From an uncultured cyanobacterium (GTDB lineage Bacteria > Cyanobacteriota > Cyanobacteriia > Thermosynechococcales > Thermosynechococcaceae), in contig CALFCG010000284.1 in assembly GCA_937951315.1 (NCBI GenBank), positions 1-38,330 on the forward strand: 38,330 nucleotides of DNA, given 5' to 3'. Shown here in pieces: positions 1 to 7,572 of this stretch; positions within the stretch are counted from its first letter, which is position 1; each line of letters opens with the position of its first letter. The translations under genes were made by a program, and so were the position numbers. The notes beneath the pieces were generated by a model that was given only the letters and a program-made list of their open reading frames with translations, had not been told where the DNA came from and did not search any database.

Positions 1-232
1 AGGTCTAGATTTTTTGTCCTTGTCAGTGGTGTGTCAGTTATTGATGGTTCAGTTGCGATCTCATCTCACATCTTTCCCATGCCTATTATGCCGATGACTT
101 TAACAGCGAAAAAATCGGTAGGGTGAACCATCGGCTCTGACCATCAGCCCTTCATGCCTTTTCTCCAAATGAAGTGAGACAATTCTTGCCAGTGTATTGA
201 TTGGGATCAAGCCCATGATTGTTTAGTGACTT

Positions 233-259
233 GCTCGATGATCGACTGTTAGATCGAGC
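233..259. repeat. Inverted repeat at the 3' end of the transposase gene
   Basis: GCTCGAT at 233-239 is matched by ATCGAGC at 253-259 with a 13-base spacer. The right arm encodes the last residues of the transposase-like gene and the spacer holds its stop codon. It may be a weak 3' hairpin or a remnant of a REP-like element; no T-run follows on either strand. Confidence 0.35.
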
Positions 260-830
260 CTTCAGGGTAGAGCCAATCTGAGGGGCTATCCGGGTGAAGC
301 TTGTCCCAAAGCCAAGCATGGGGATTGCTGCGAATATACTGCCGAAAAATATTGAAGGCAAAATGGTGCGGGATGAGTTGCTGGTCATCTGTGGGCTGCC
401 AGATGGGGCGCTCTTTCTTGCGATGGGAATTGATCCGCTCGGTAACCGTTGCTTTGAACTGATCTATCCAGTCTGAAAGTGTTTGCTGTTTCTTCGTATC
501 AGACGTGGAATGCTGATCGGCGGACTCAGCTACGGTGACGATGCCGTGGATATGATTAGGCATGATAATCCACTGTTGGCAGTCAAGATCCTGGCGATCT
601 TGGGCTGCACTTTGCCATTCATCTTCGACAATAGCCCCAAGCTTGTTTAACAGCATCTGTCCATCCACAATTTCGCCAAATAAGCATTGGCGTTCATGGG
701 TACAGAGGGTAATAAAATATTGGGCGTTTGAGGTTGGGGACGGATTTGCAGTGGTTCTAAGAGCGGGGAGTTGAGGCGTTAGGATCGCAGGCATGAAAGA
801 GGTTGAAGCTCGGGAAGAGGATTTGGACAT
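249..830 (-). CDS. REP-associated tyrosine transposase-like protein (Y1_Tnp/RAYT), probably inactive
   Basis: The 193-residue protein belongs to the HUH single-strand transposase superfamily (IS200-like Y1 / RAYT), which nicks single-stranded DNA through a catalytic tyrosine. Visible family landmarks in order are YFITLCTHERQCLFGEI (38-54), the metal-binding HUH motif MPNHIHGI (90-97, His93 and His95), a WQ pair (144-145), and IRSNPHAW followed by LHPDSP near the end. In the usual family the segment after WQ reads roughly RNYYEHIIR; here the same-length segment reads PTDDQQLIP, so the catalytic tyrosine position holds Asp. Reading neighbouring frames does not restore a tyrosine. The protein is therefore probably a nickase-dead relic or a domesticated DNA-binding protein. 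The start is uncertain; the first 35 residues are Ser/Pro-rich and poorly conserved. It stands alone, with no partner gene. Confidence 0.8.
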   Translation of the reverse strand: MSKSSSRASTSFMPAILTPQLPALRTTANPSPTSNAQYFITLCTHERQCLFGEIVDGQMLLNKLGAIVEDEWQSAAQDRQDLDCQQWIIMPNHIHGIVTVAESADQHSTSDTKKQQTLSDWIDQFKATVTERINSHRKKERPIWQPTDDQQLIPHHFAFNIFRQYIRSNPHAWLWDKLHPDSPSDWLYPEGSI

Positions 831-1134
831 GATTCGGTATCCTAGCTAGGGTTCCCAAATATCATGGAAATCTGAACTGTGCTTTAAAATGTTCACCACA
901 GTTGCTGCTTACAAAGCAAGACTCCTGTTAAGCGTGGAGGTATATCGAGGTCTCTCTAGCTTTTAGGGTGAGAAATGTTAAACATTTTGGGTCTTTTCGT
1001 TTCAATTAAGTTCGATTTTCCGAAAATCTAGCTTAAAAAATGAAATCTAAAGAATCTATTATGTATATAAACTAACAAAGGTAGATTCAGAATTTTGTTG
1101 CTTCAGATACTTCTACTGAGATTAATGACGCCTT
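831..1134. other. Intergenic region between transposase and purN
   Basis: This 304-base divergent gap is AT-rich towards purN and must hold the promoters of both flanking genes. It contains a perfect 10-base palindrome CCTAGCTAGG at 841-850, directly upstream of the transposase start, and a small dyad GATTTTC/GAAAATC around 1013-1027. No open frame with recognisable protein similarity is visible. Confidence 0.5.
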
Positions 1135-1767
1135 ATGTGTGAGAGTTTGGTTTCTCCTGATTATTCTCAGACGGCAATTGATGCCCAAAAACCTCTGAAA
1201 TTGGGAATTATGGCGTCAGGTAGTGGCAGTAATTTTGCTGCGATCGCAACTGCCATTTCCAATAATGTGTTGCCTGCCCAGGTACAGGTGGTTATATACA
1301 ACAATCCTGGGGCCAAGGTTGCCGAACGTGCTCAGGAGCAGGGAATCCCCACGAAGCTGATCAATCATCGTGACTATCAAAGCCGAGAGCGGTTTGATCA
1401 AGAGGTTGTTGCGGCCCTCAAAGCGGCGGATGTCGACTGGGTGATTATGGTGGGCTGGATGCGACGGGCCACTCAGGTGCTTGTTGATGCCTTCCCGCGG
1501 CGGATGCTGAATATTCATCCCAGTTTGTTGCCGAACTTTCCAGGTATTCATGCCATTGAACAGGCGTTGGACTACGGGGTCAAAATATCGGGCTGCACGG
1601 TCCATATTGTGACGCTAGAAGTGGATAGTGGCCCCATTCTGATGCAGGCAGCGGTTCCAGTGTTGCCGGACGATACTGCGGACACCCTCCATGCTCGGGT
1701 TCAGGTGCAGGAGCATCGGATTATTGTGGATGCGATCGCAAAACTTGCCCAAGACCAGGCGACCTAA
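1135..1767 (+). CDS. purN: Phosphoribosylglycinamide formyltransferase (GAR transformylase)
   Basis: PurN transfers a formyl group from 10-formyltetrahydrofolate to glycinamide ribonucleotide in de novo purine synthesis in the cytosol. The 210-residue protein has the phosphate-binding start LGIMASGSGSNFAAI (residues about 24-38), the catalytic Asn-His segment NIHPSLLPNFPG (about 124-135) and the Asp-containing tail EVDSGPILMQ. The length is normal for the family, with about 20 extra N-terminal residues. The ATG at 1135 has only a weak GAG upstream; the next in-frame Met lies inside the phosphate loop and is too late, so 1135 is preferred. It is a single-gene unit, followed 86 bases later by the TerB gene on the same strand. 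Confidence 0.95.
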   Translation: MCESLVSPDYSQTAIDAQKPLKLGIMASGSGSNFAAIATAISNNVLPAQVQVVIYNNPGAKVAERAQEQGIPTKLINHRDYQSRERFDQEVVAALKAADVDWVIMVGWMRRATQVLVDAFPRRMLNIHPSLLPNFPGIHAIEQALDYGVKISGCTVHIVTLEVDSGPILMQAAVPVLPDDTADTLHARVQVQEHRIIVDAIAKLAQDQAT

Positions 1768-1853
1768 AAGCGATAGATTGAGGGCGGGGCCGCTCTGATC
1801 TGCGGATGATCGATACAATGGGCTCACCTTGATTCTGCTTACCAAGCTTCAGG

Positions 1854-4016
1854 ATGCTGAACTGGCTTAAAAAACTGCTTCGAGCGCAACCGCAGCCCAC
1901 CGCTGAGGCAGCATCTACGTCTATTCAACAACGGCCTGAGCCCCTTGCTCTGAGGGAAGCAGACTTAAGGGAATCAGATTTTACTGCAGCTCCCGAGTTT
2001 TCGAGATCATCTGAGACGCGCTGGGTGATGCCTGGAGAGGTGTTGACCCTTGATGACTACACCCTGACCCATGGGATGGTCTACATCGGTGAGACCCTTT
2101 CGGGGATTAGCGAGCATGTGAGTATTGAGCCCTGCCTGATTAATCCTGTGCTCAAGGTTGATTCGGAACAACCGGATCGGGCTGGGGAGTGGATGACCCA
2201 CTGGCCCTCCTATAGCGAAATCCCGTCAGGGTGTCGGGCGGCCTATCTGGAATGGTTGGCGGTAGGTCGCACAGATCCACAGATTCACATTGGATATGTC
2301 TTTTTATTCCTCTATGGTCTGGAGCGTCGTGTCCTGCACGATTTGCGAGAGTCAGGGCAGGACTTTACGGCTGAACTCACGCAAATTATGAACGAGGTGG
2401 AGCGCCTGATGGTGCTTTATGACCAAAGCGAGTCCTTCCTTCGAGATGCAGCCAATTTTCTGGAAGCTTGCTGGCTGTTGCAGTCTCCTCAGGGTTTGGC
2501 ACTCCGACAGCCTTCGGAAGAAAGTATTCCACTGCAGTTGACGCTGGGAAAACTGGCTCAGGTGGGGCAGCCGCTCCCGGCTCTTTGGGCTTTGGCTTGG
2601 GGATTGAGTGCCACGAAAGCTAAATCGGTTGTGGGCAGTCCTGAACTTCAAAGTTTGTTCCGGCTACGCTATCACCGTCAGTTTGGAGAGGGGGTTGTTC
2701 TCGATGGTTCCGGTCCAACGGTCACTCTAATGCGCACCTATCAACCGGCGACGGTTTCCTTTGGAGGGCCGATTGATATTACCGCCGAGCTACCCGAGTT
2801 TACTCAGGCCACCAACCGTCTGGGGACCATTCAGCCCCTGGTTGAGACCTGTGTTGATATTCTCAAGCCCTACCACCGCTGGCTGAGCCGGAATGAAGAA
2901 CTGCAGGGCCATTACGCTGCGGTCCTGCGGCTACCGAGTGAGATTGCTCAACTGCATGAACAACCGCAGGTCACCCAATTTCGTGTCTGGGCAACTGGTT
3001 GTCTGGCAATGCATGAGTTTCAGGTTTTTCCGGCTAAAGACTTGTTGGGGCAATGGTCCTCTGAAGCGTTAGAGAAACTTCCCAAAGCAGATGCTGTTCT
3101 CCTGTCGCAGTTTCTGGAGGCTCAAGGGATTGGCTTGGAACCTGATGTCAGATTTGGGGGCAAACCGTTCAAGGCTAACCAGAATGTGGTTTTGTTTCGG
3201 CTCATTCACGGCGCGATGGCTGAACCCTCTGCCAGCTATGACATTGCCCTACTGCTGCTGCATTTGGCTGCGATGGTGGTGACCTCTGGAGAGAGTGATG
3301 CGGCAGGGATGGCCCATGTGCAGCAGTATTTGGCCTGGACTCCCAGTTTGCAGGAGGCGGAGCGCGATCGGCTATTGGCCCATTTTCAGTGGCTCTGTCA
3401 TAGTAAGCCCACATTGCGGGGGCTAAAGTCTCGACTCTCGAATTTATCTGACGGACGGAAGGTTGCTTTAGCAACCTTCCTAGCCAACGTTGCTAAAGCT
3501 GGGGGGGAGGCCTCGCCGGATGCGGTCGAGACGCTCACGAAACTTTATCCTCTGCTTGGGTTTGAGGTTGAACAGGTTTATCGTCAGCTTCATTCAGCTG
3601 AGCCCTTGATTCCTGCCGTCTCACAAGCCACACCCGTGCCTGAAACTGCTGCCCCTGAGGTTGGGATTGGCTTAAATCTAGACTTAATTCAGCAACGGCA
3701 AGATGAATCCCAGGCTGCCTCGGCTATCTTGTCGGATATTTTTATTGAAGAACCGGCGGTCTCCGAATCTCAAGAAATTTCCCGTGACTTTGGACTAGAC
3801 GAGGCCCATTCGTCTTTTTTGCTGGCCTTAGCGAAACAACCTCAATGGAACCGTGAAGCCTTAGAAAAGATTGCTGCAGGTTTAAATTTGATGCTGGATG
3901 GAGCATTGGAGAATATCAATGAGCTTGCCTTTGACCAATGCGACGAAGCGTTGATTGAAGGTGAAGATCCCCTAGAAGTCGATCCAGATATTCTTGAGCA
4001 GCTTTTGGCTGATTAA
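1854..4016 (+). CDS. TerB_N / TerB / TerB_C domain stress protein
   Basis: This 720-residue soluble protein has the TerB_N signature WPSYSEI...AAYLEWLAVGR...IGYVFLFLYGLERRVL at residues 117-161. A TerB-like helical region occupies roughly 470-590, including AGGEASPDAVETLTKLYPLLGFE. A TerB_C-like end follows at about 610-720, with paired hydrophobic helices and an acidic tail. Proteins of this architecture belong to the tellurite-resistance (Ter) associated families and are thought to act in membrane-linked stress or metal-response complexes; the exact activity is unknown. The first 60 residues are Gln/Pro/Ala-rich and probably disordered. The coding DNA holds two overlapping, mutually exclusive perfect inverted repeats at 3457-3499. 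Its stop overlaps the stop of the convergent DUF4262 gene. Confidence 0.82.
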   Translation: MLNWLKKLLRAQPQPTAEAASTSIQQRPEPLALREADLRESDFTAAPEFSRSSETRWVMPGEVLTLDDYTLTHGMVYIGETLSGISEHVSIEPCLINPVLKVDSEQPDRAGEWMTHWPSYSEIPSGCRAAYLEWLAVGRTDPQIHIGYVFLFLYGLERRVLHDLRESGQDFTAELTQIMNEVERLMVLYDQSESFLRDAANFLEACWLLQSPQGLALRQPSEESIPLQLTLGKLAQVGQPLPALWALAWGLSATKAKSVVGSPELQSLFRLRYHRQFGEGVVLDGSGPTVTLMRTYQPATVSFGGPIDITAELPEFTQATNRLGTIQPLVETCVDILKPYHRWLSRNEELQGHYAAVLRLPSEIAQLHEQPQVTQFRVWATGCLAMHEFQVFPAKDLLGQWSSEALEKLPKADAVLLSQFLEAQGIGLEPDVRFGGKPFKANQNVVLFRLIHGAMAEPSASYDIALLLLHLAAMVVTSGESDAAGMAHVQQYLAWTPSLQEAERDRLLAHFQWLCHSKPTLRGLKSRLSNLSDGRKVALATFLANVAKAGGEASPDAVETLTKLYPLLGFEVEQVYRQLHSAEPLIPAVSQATPVPETAAPEVGIGLNLDLIQQRQDESQAASAILSDIFIEEPAVSESQEISRDFGLDEAHSSFLLALAKQPQWNREALEKIAAGLNLMLDGALENINELAFDQCDEALIEGEDPLEVDPDILEQLLAD
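3457..3499. repeat. Two overlapping, mutually exclusive perfect inverted repeats in the TerB gene
   Basis: GGAAGGTTGC (3457-3466) pairs with GCAACCTTCC (3471-3480) across a 4-base loop TTTA. Independently, GCTTTAGCAAC (3465-3475) pairs with GTTGCTAAAGC (3489-3499) across 13 bases. The two stems share bases, so only one can form at a time. No T-run follows, so neither looks like an intrinsic terminator. Confidence 0.7.
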
Positions 4017-4450
4017 TTTGGAAAGAGCTCTAAAACTGGAAAAAAGTCATGATCATAGAACCAATCAGCGAGCGACAGAAAATCACGGCTCCATTGCTCA
4101 TCGGTGATGGGCTGTAGCTTGACGGGGTAATCCTCTGGTGGTTTTCCTGACGGGTGTTGGATGGCAGGGGGTTGACCGACCTTCACCAGTTTTTGCATAT
4201 CGTCGATCAGTTGCTCGCCTGACTGCTCGGATTGGCTGAAGGTGATAAATTCTGGATGGCCGAAGTGGTGCCATAGCCCCACACTATAGGTGTAACTGGG
4301 ATGCTGATCGTTGCCCTCAACTTTGACGATGTGGCACTTGCGATCGCGAATATCACTCAGGATCTGGATTCGATCTTGGCAATCAAAAGTGGGAGGGTTG
4401 GGAGACTGAGATAATCTTTCAACCCTTTCGTTAAAACTTTTCTTGTTCAT
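4013..4450 (-). CDS. DUF4262 domain-containing protein
   Basis: The 145-residue protein matches the DUF4262 pattern: a central stretch with YTYSVGLWHHFGHPEFITF, a middle helix SGEQLIDDMQKLV, and a C-terminal DWFYDHDFFPVLELF. The function of the family is unknown; members are small soluble proteins found sporadically in bacteria. Many relatives continue past the final Phe-Pro with a Trp/Pro-rich tail, which is missing here because the frame stops at the point where it meets the TerB gene. ATG at 4450 is preceded on the minus strand by a GGAGAG ribosome-binding sequence, supporting the start. It lies 33 bases downstream of the SDR gene stop on the opposite side, all leftward. Confidence 0.75.
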   Translation of the reverse strand: MNKKSFNERVERLSQSPNPPTFDCQDRIQILSDIRDRKCHIVKVEGNDQHPSYTYSVGLWHHFGHPEFITFSQSEQSGEQLIDDMQKLVKVGQPPAIQHPSGKPPEDYPVKLQPITDEQWSRDFLSLADWFYDHDFFPVLELFPN

Positions 4451-4483
4451 GATCTCTCCTGTACTGCGGTGGACGATAAACAG

Positions 4484-5293
4484 CTAAATTTGGGAGGCTC
4501 CAACAGAGCTAAACCTGAGAGCTTGCGCTTTTGGAGCGGTCGCTCGAATGATTCTTTCTAGAATGCCCGGTGCAATGCGGCTACACAACACAGCCAGATG
4601 ACTTTGCCAGCCCACAAGAATTTCTGCAGATTCTTTGTCTAAGCTAGCAACCAAAACCCGAGCTACTGCTGCGGGCGAGGTAGGGATAACCCAACGAAAC
4701 CGTTCCAGATTATGCGCCATATCCGTCTCTGTGAGAGAGGGCAACAGGGCTGTCACTTGGATGTTGTAGTCGGCTAGCTCCCCTCGAAGAGCATGGGTAA
4801 AACCCACGAGGGCAAACTTTGTGGCGGAATAGGTCGCCATGGTGGGTGCAGCCACCTTACCCATCAAACTAGAAACGTTAATGATTCGTCCTTCTCGTCT
4901 GCGAGCCATTCGCCGGGCGAGGAGGTGGGTGATGGTATAGGTGCCCATCAAATTGAGAGCAATTTCTTGCTGCACTTGAGGAAGGCGAGCCTTCAGAAAA
5001 GGTGATTGGTGGGCAACCCCAGCACAATTAACCAAAAGATGAATGGGTCCATCGCGCTGCCAAACCTGCGCTGCAGCGATTCTAACCGCCGGTATATCGG
5101 TTAAATCAAGGGGAAGCGTGATCGCTCTCACCCCCATTGCTGCAATTTCCGCAGCGACTTCATCTAAGCGCTGGTGATTGCGGGCGACTAAGATGAGGCA
5201 CCCAGCACCCTGATGTGCCAGTTCTAGGGCAATAGCTCGGCCAATGCCACGGGATGCTCCGGTAACCAGAGCCGTTTTTCCTTGAATGTTCAT
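4484..5293 (-). CDS. Short-chain dehydrogenase/reductase (SDR)
   Basis: This is a classical SDR, an NAD(P)-dependent oxidoreductase of unknown substrate. Visible motifs are the cofactor-binding TGASRGIG (about 11-18), the NCAG structural motif, the catalytic Ser in NVSSLMGK, and the catalytic YSATK tetrad. An open frame extends to 5443, but the 50 extra residues are unlike the family. The internal ATG at 5293 has GGAGA eight bases upstream and gives a normal 269-residue protein, so that start is chosen. The C-terminal 60 residues, with LVGWQSHLAVLCSRIAPGILER, resemble the membrane-associating tail of DltE/YqjQ-type SDRs. It may be cotranscribed with the DUF4262 gene downstream. Confidence 0.88.
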   Translation of the reverse strand: MNIQGKTALVTGASRGIGRAIALELAHQGAGCLILVARNHQRLDEVAAEIAAMGVRAITLPLDLTDIPAVRIAAAQVWQRDGPIHLLVNCAGVAHQSPFLKARLPQVQQEIALNLMGTYTITHLLARRMARRREGRIINVSSLMGKVAAPTMATYSATKFALVGFTHALRGELADYNIQVTALLPSLTETDMAHNLERFRWVIPTSPAAVARVLVASLDKESAEILVGWQSHLAVLCSRIAPGILERIIRATAPKAQALRFSSVGASQI

Positions 5294-5770
5294 TGCTGTT
5301 ATCTCCAAATATTTAGGACTTGATGTTGTTGGGATGTAAAGAGTGGTTCTGATGGATGGATGTTGATACAAGAACACACAGATTCCCTGCAGTGAAATGC
5401 GCAACACCGATGGCCTTGGGCGTTGACGGTCATGAGAATTCAATTGCTCAAAAATTATTTAAATCTTGGCGAGATAGGGCGGACTGCAGGTTTGCCGCTG
5501 CTAAGCCAATTCAATAGAAATTAACAAACTAAAAGCGAATAGGGGCAAAAATGACATAGAGTTTGATGCTTCTGAAGGTTTGCTAGAGATAACCCACAGA
5601 TTATTCCTTCGACTTGTTGAACTTTATAGACATGCATTGTTCCTGAACCCATTCTGGGTAGAATCGCGTGACAATGCACAAGTTAGCAACCGAGGCAATT
5701 AGATGTTGTAGTTCTTAATACAATGCGACTGTTTTTATTCTGTGCTTATTTTCCTCTCAGAAATTAGGTA
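5294..5770. other. Intergenic region upstream of the SDR gene
   Basis: The 477-base gap lies between the symporter stop and the SDR start. It carries the SDR ribosome-binding site next to 5293 and an inverted repeat at 5633-5678. No gene with recognisable similarity is visible on either strand; the open frame at 5294-5443 is only an in-frame extension of the SDR gene. Confidence 0.5.
5633..5678. repeat. Nested inverted repeat in the symporter/SDR gap
   Basis: TGCATTGT (5633-5640) pairs with ACAATGCA (5671-5678). Between them ACCC (5647-5650) pairs with GGGT (5656-5659) around ATTCT. The structure could be a transcription terminator-like hairpin for the symporter unit or an operator for the SDR gene; there is no T-run, so its role is open. 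Confidence 0.4.
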
Positions 5771-7237
5771 TTAATCGTCAGTTTCTGACGCCTCTTTTAA
5801 CCGCCTTTCTCTCAGTTTCAGAAGAATCTCGGCATGTACGTCTCGGCTGATGGGATAGTAGTAGGTCAAAACGAGGCCGACTATGAGGGCCAGTGTGGGC
5901 AAGGGACCAATCGCTAATCGGATGGCTTGAACTGCAGACGCTGGTTGGATGGGAATAGGTTCCCCGGCTGCTGCTTCTATAAAGCCAGAGGTCTGGAGGC
6001 CTAATCCCACGAAAAATAGTCCTAGGGCGAGGCCAAGCTTTTGCAGCAAAACCATAAAGCCATAGAAAATACCTTCTCTTCGCTGTCCCGTTTGTAGTTC
6101 ATCTAACTCAATAACATCAGGGAGCATGGACCAGGGGATTAGGTATGCTGTCGAGACACCCACTCCGGCCATAGTCGCTAAGCCATACATCAAAACGAGT
6201 TGGCTGGGCTGAAGGAAAAATAGGCCGATTTGGGCAATGATCCAAAGGCTCATGCCCATGAAGTACACGACCTTCTTGCCGAGCCTTTTACTGAGAAGAC
6301 CCCAGACAAAAAGCATGAGCAGGGCTGTTCCCTGGACACCAATGAGAACAAGAGGAACATCAGTTTGCTTAAGTTCCATGACATTGATGACGAAGTAGGG
6401 AATGATGCTGGCAGTGATCTGCACAGCTAGCCAAGAACATAGGTAGATCCCAATCACAAAAAGAAAGGGACGATTACTAAGGGCGATTTTGAGCTGCTCA
6501 AGTAGAGGGATGGCTTTTTCTGTTGGGACTTGTATGCGCTGTGCTTCAAACACAAGCGCGCGTTTTCGAGTGCCCAGCACGCACCAATAGAGGGCAAGTA
6601 TTGAGATGCCACTTGTTAATGCCGCAATCACAAGATACTGGAGTTCTGCTTGTGATTCTGGGATGAGTTCGAAAATTCCTAAGGCCAACCCTAGGGATAA
6701 AAGGCTGCCCCCAATTGAGAAGGCGAAGCGAAAGCTATTGAGCTGAGTCCGTTCATCATAGTCCTGGGTCAGCTCGGGGGTCATAGCTGTGTAAGGCAGG
6801 TTGACCACGGTATAAAAGACCTGGCCGATCGCTCCTATGATGATGTAATAGGTCAAGAGCCACCAAACATTGGGCAGTTCACCCCCAAAACGAGGCAAAA
6901 TCCATAGTAAGAAAGAAAATATTCCAAACGGGAGTGCCCCGTAGAGCAACCAGGGCAAGCGCCGACCCCAGCGCTTAGACTGAGTTTTGTCTGTGAGAAC
7001 GCCCACAATGGGATCGTTTACGGCATCCCAGATTTTGCTCACCAAGAGAATGCTGCCAGCTAATCCTGCCGGAATCCCAGCCACATTGGTGAGGAATACC
7101 AACTGGAAAAAGATCACTAGATTGGCGTTCATCGCGGGACCTAGATCTCCGGCTCCGAAGGCCATCTTGGTCCAGAAGCCCAACGGGCGCTCGTATTCGG
7201 AACGTGCCGTTGGGGGCAGGCCATTGGATGAGGGCAT
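5771..7237 (-). CDS. MFS sugar:cation symporter, GPH (MelB-like) family
   Basis: The 488-residue membrane protein has about twelve hydrophobic segments and the GPH signature near the N terminus: FGAGDLGPAMNANLVIFF, then DAVNDPIVGVLTDKTQSKRWGRR (about 67-92). The RRLPW loop is characteristic. GPH transporters import glycosides, pentosides or hexuronides with Na+ or H+; the substrate cannot be told from the sequence. Length is normal (450-500). The final 15 residues are charged and cytosolic. It lies 64 bases after xseB on the same strand and could be a distal member of that transcription unit, although the functions are unrelated. Confidence 0.88.
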   Translation of the reverse strand: MPSSNGLPPTARSEYERPLGFWTKMAFGAGDLGPAMNANLVIFFQLVFLTNVAGIPAGLAGSILLVSKIWDAVNDPIVGVLTDKTQSKRWGRRLPWLLYGALPFGIFSFLLWILPRFGGELPNVWWLLTYYIIIGAIGQVFYTVVNLPYTAMTPELTQDYDERTQLNSFRFAFSIGGSLLSLGLALGIFELIPESQAELQYLVIAALTSGISILALYWCVLGTRKRALVFEAQRIQVPTEKAIPLLEQLKIALSNRPFLFVIGIYLCSWLAVQITASIIPYFVINVMELKQTDVPLVLIGVQGTALLMLFVWGLLSKRLGKKVVYFMGMSLWIIAQIGLFFLQPSQLVLMYGLATMAGVGVSTAYLIPWSMLPDVIELDELQTGQRREGIFYGFMVLLQKLGLALGLFFVGLGLQTSGFIEAAAGEPIPIQPASAVQAIRLAIGPLPTLALIVGLVLTYYYPISRDVHAEILLKLRERRLKEASETDD

Positions 7238-7301
7238 AGGGGCTTACATCTTTTAGGGGATTGACTCTTCATTGTCCCGTACTGATGTAATTTAGGTGTG
7301 C

Positions 7302-7550
7302 CTAACTCACATCGGAAGGATCGCCCAGTTGTTCCAGTAGAAGGTCAAGCTGGCCTTGGCGATCGCCTAGAAAAGCTTCACATTGCTGTAGATAAGTCAC
7401 AGCCTGGGTAAATTGGTCAAAGACATCTGCTAAATCGAGATCTCCAGCTTCGATCTGATTAATGATGGTTTCAATCTCAGCTACCGTTTGCTCGTAGCGC
7501 CAATCGGCCGGCAGTGCTGTCACATCTATATAGGGTTCAGAGTTAGACAT
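7302..7550 (-). CDS. xseB: Exodeoxyribonuclease VII small subunit
   Basis: The 82-residue acidic helical protein has the XseB core YEQTVAEIETIINQIEAGDLDLADVFDQFTQAV. XseB binds the C-terminal coiled coil of XseA to form exonuclease VII, which degrades single-stranded DNA from both ends. It begins 22 bases after the xseA stop on the same strand, the usual arrangement. Length is typical (70-90). Confidence 0.93.
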   Translation of the reverse strand: MSNSEPYIDVTALPADWRYEQTVAEIETIINQIEAGDLDLADVFDQFTQAVTYLQQCEAFLGDRQGQLDLLLEQLGDPSDVS

Positions 7551-7572
7551 CAGAGGAACGGGGGATAGAGGA

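Noticed and set aside
1-126. Frame open from the window edge to 126 on the plus strand
   Set aside because: About 41 codons with no recognisable family; may be the tail of an upstream gene but cannot be supported.
46-140. Plus-strand frame reading YADDF, like a reverse-transcriptase motif
   Set aside because: Only about 32 codons are open, the residues after YADDF are not the hydrophobic ones of RT, and no other RT motif is present.
5294-5443. N-terminal extension of the SDR frame
   Set aside because: The sequence is unlike SDRs and the internal ATG at 5293 has a good ribosome-binding site.
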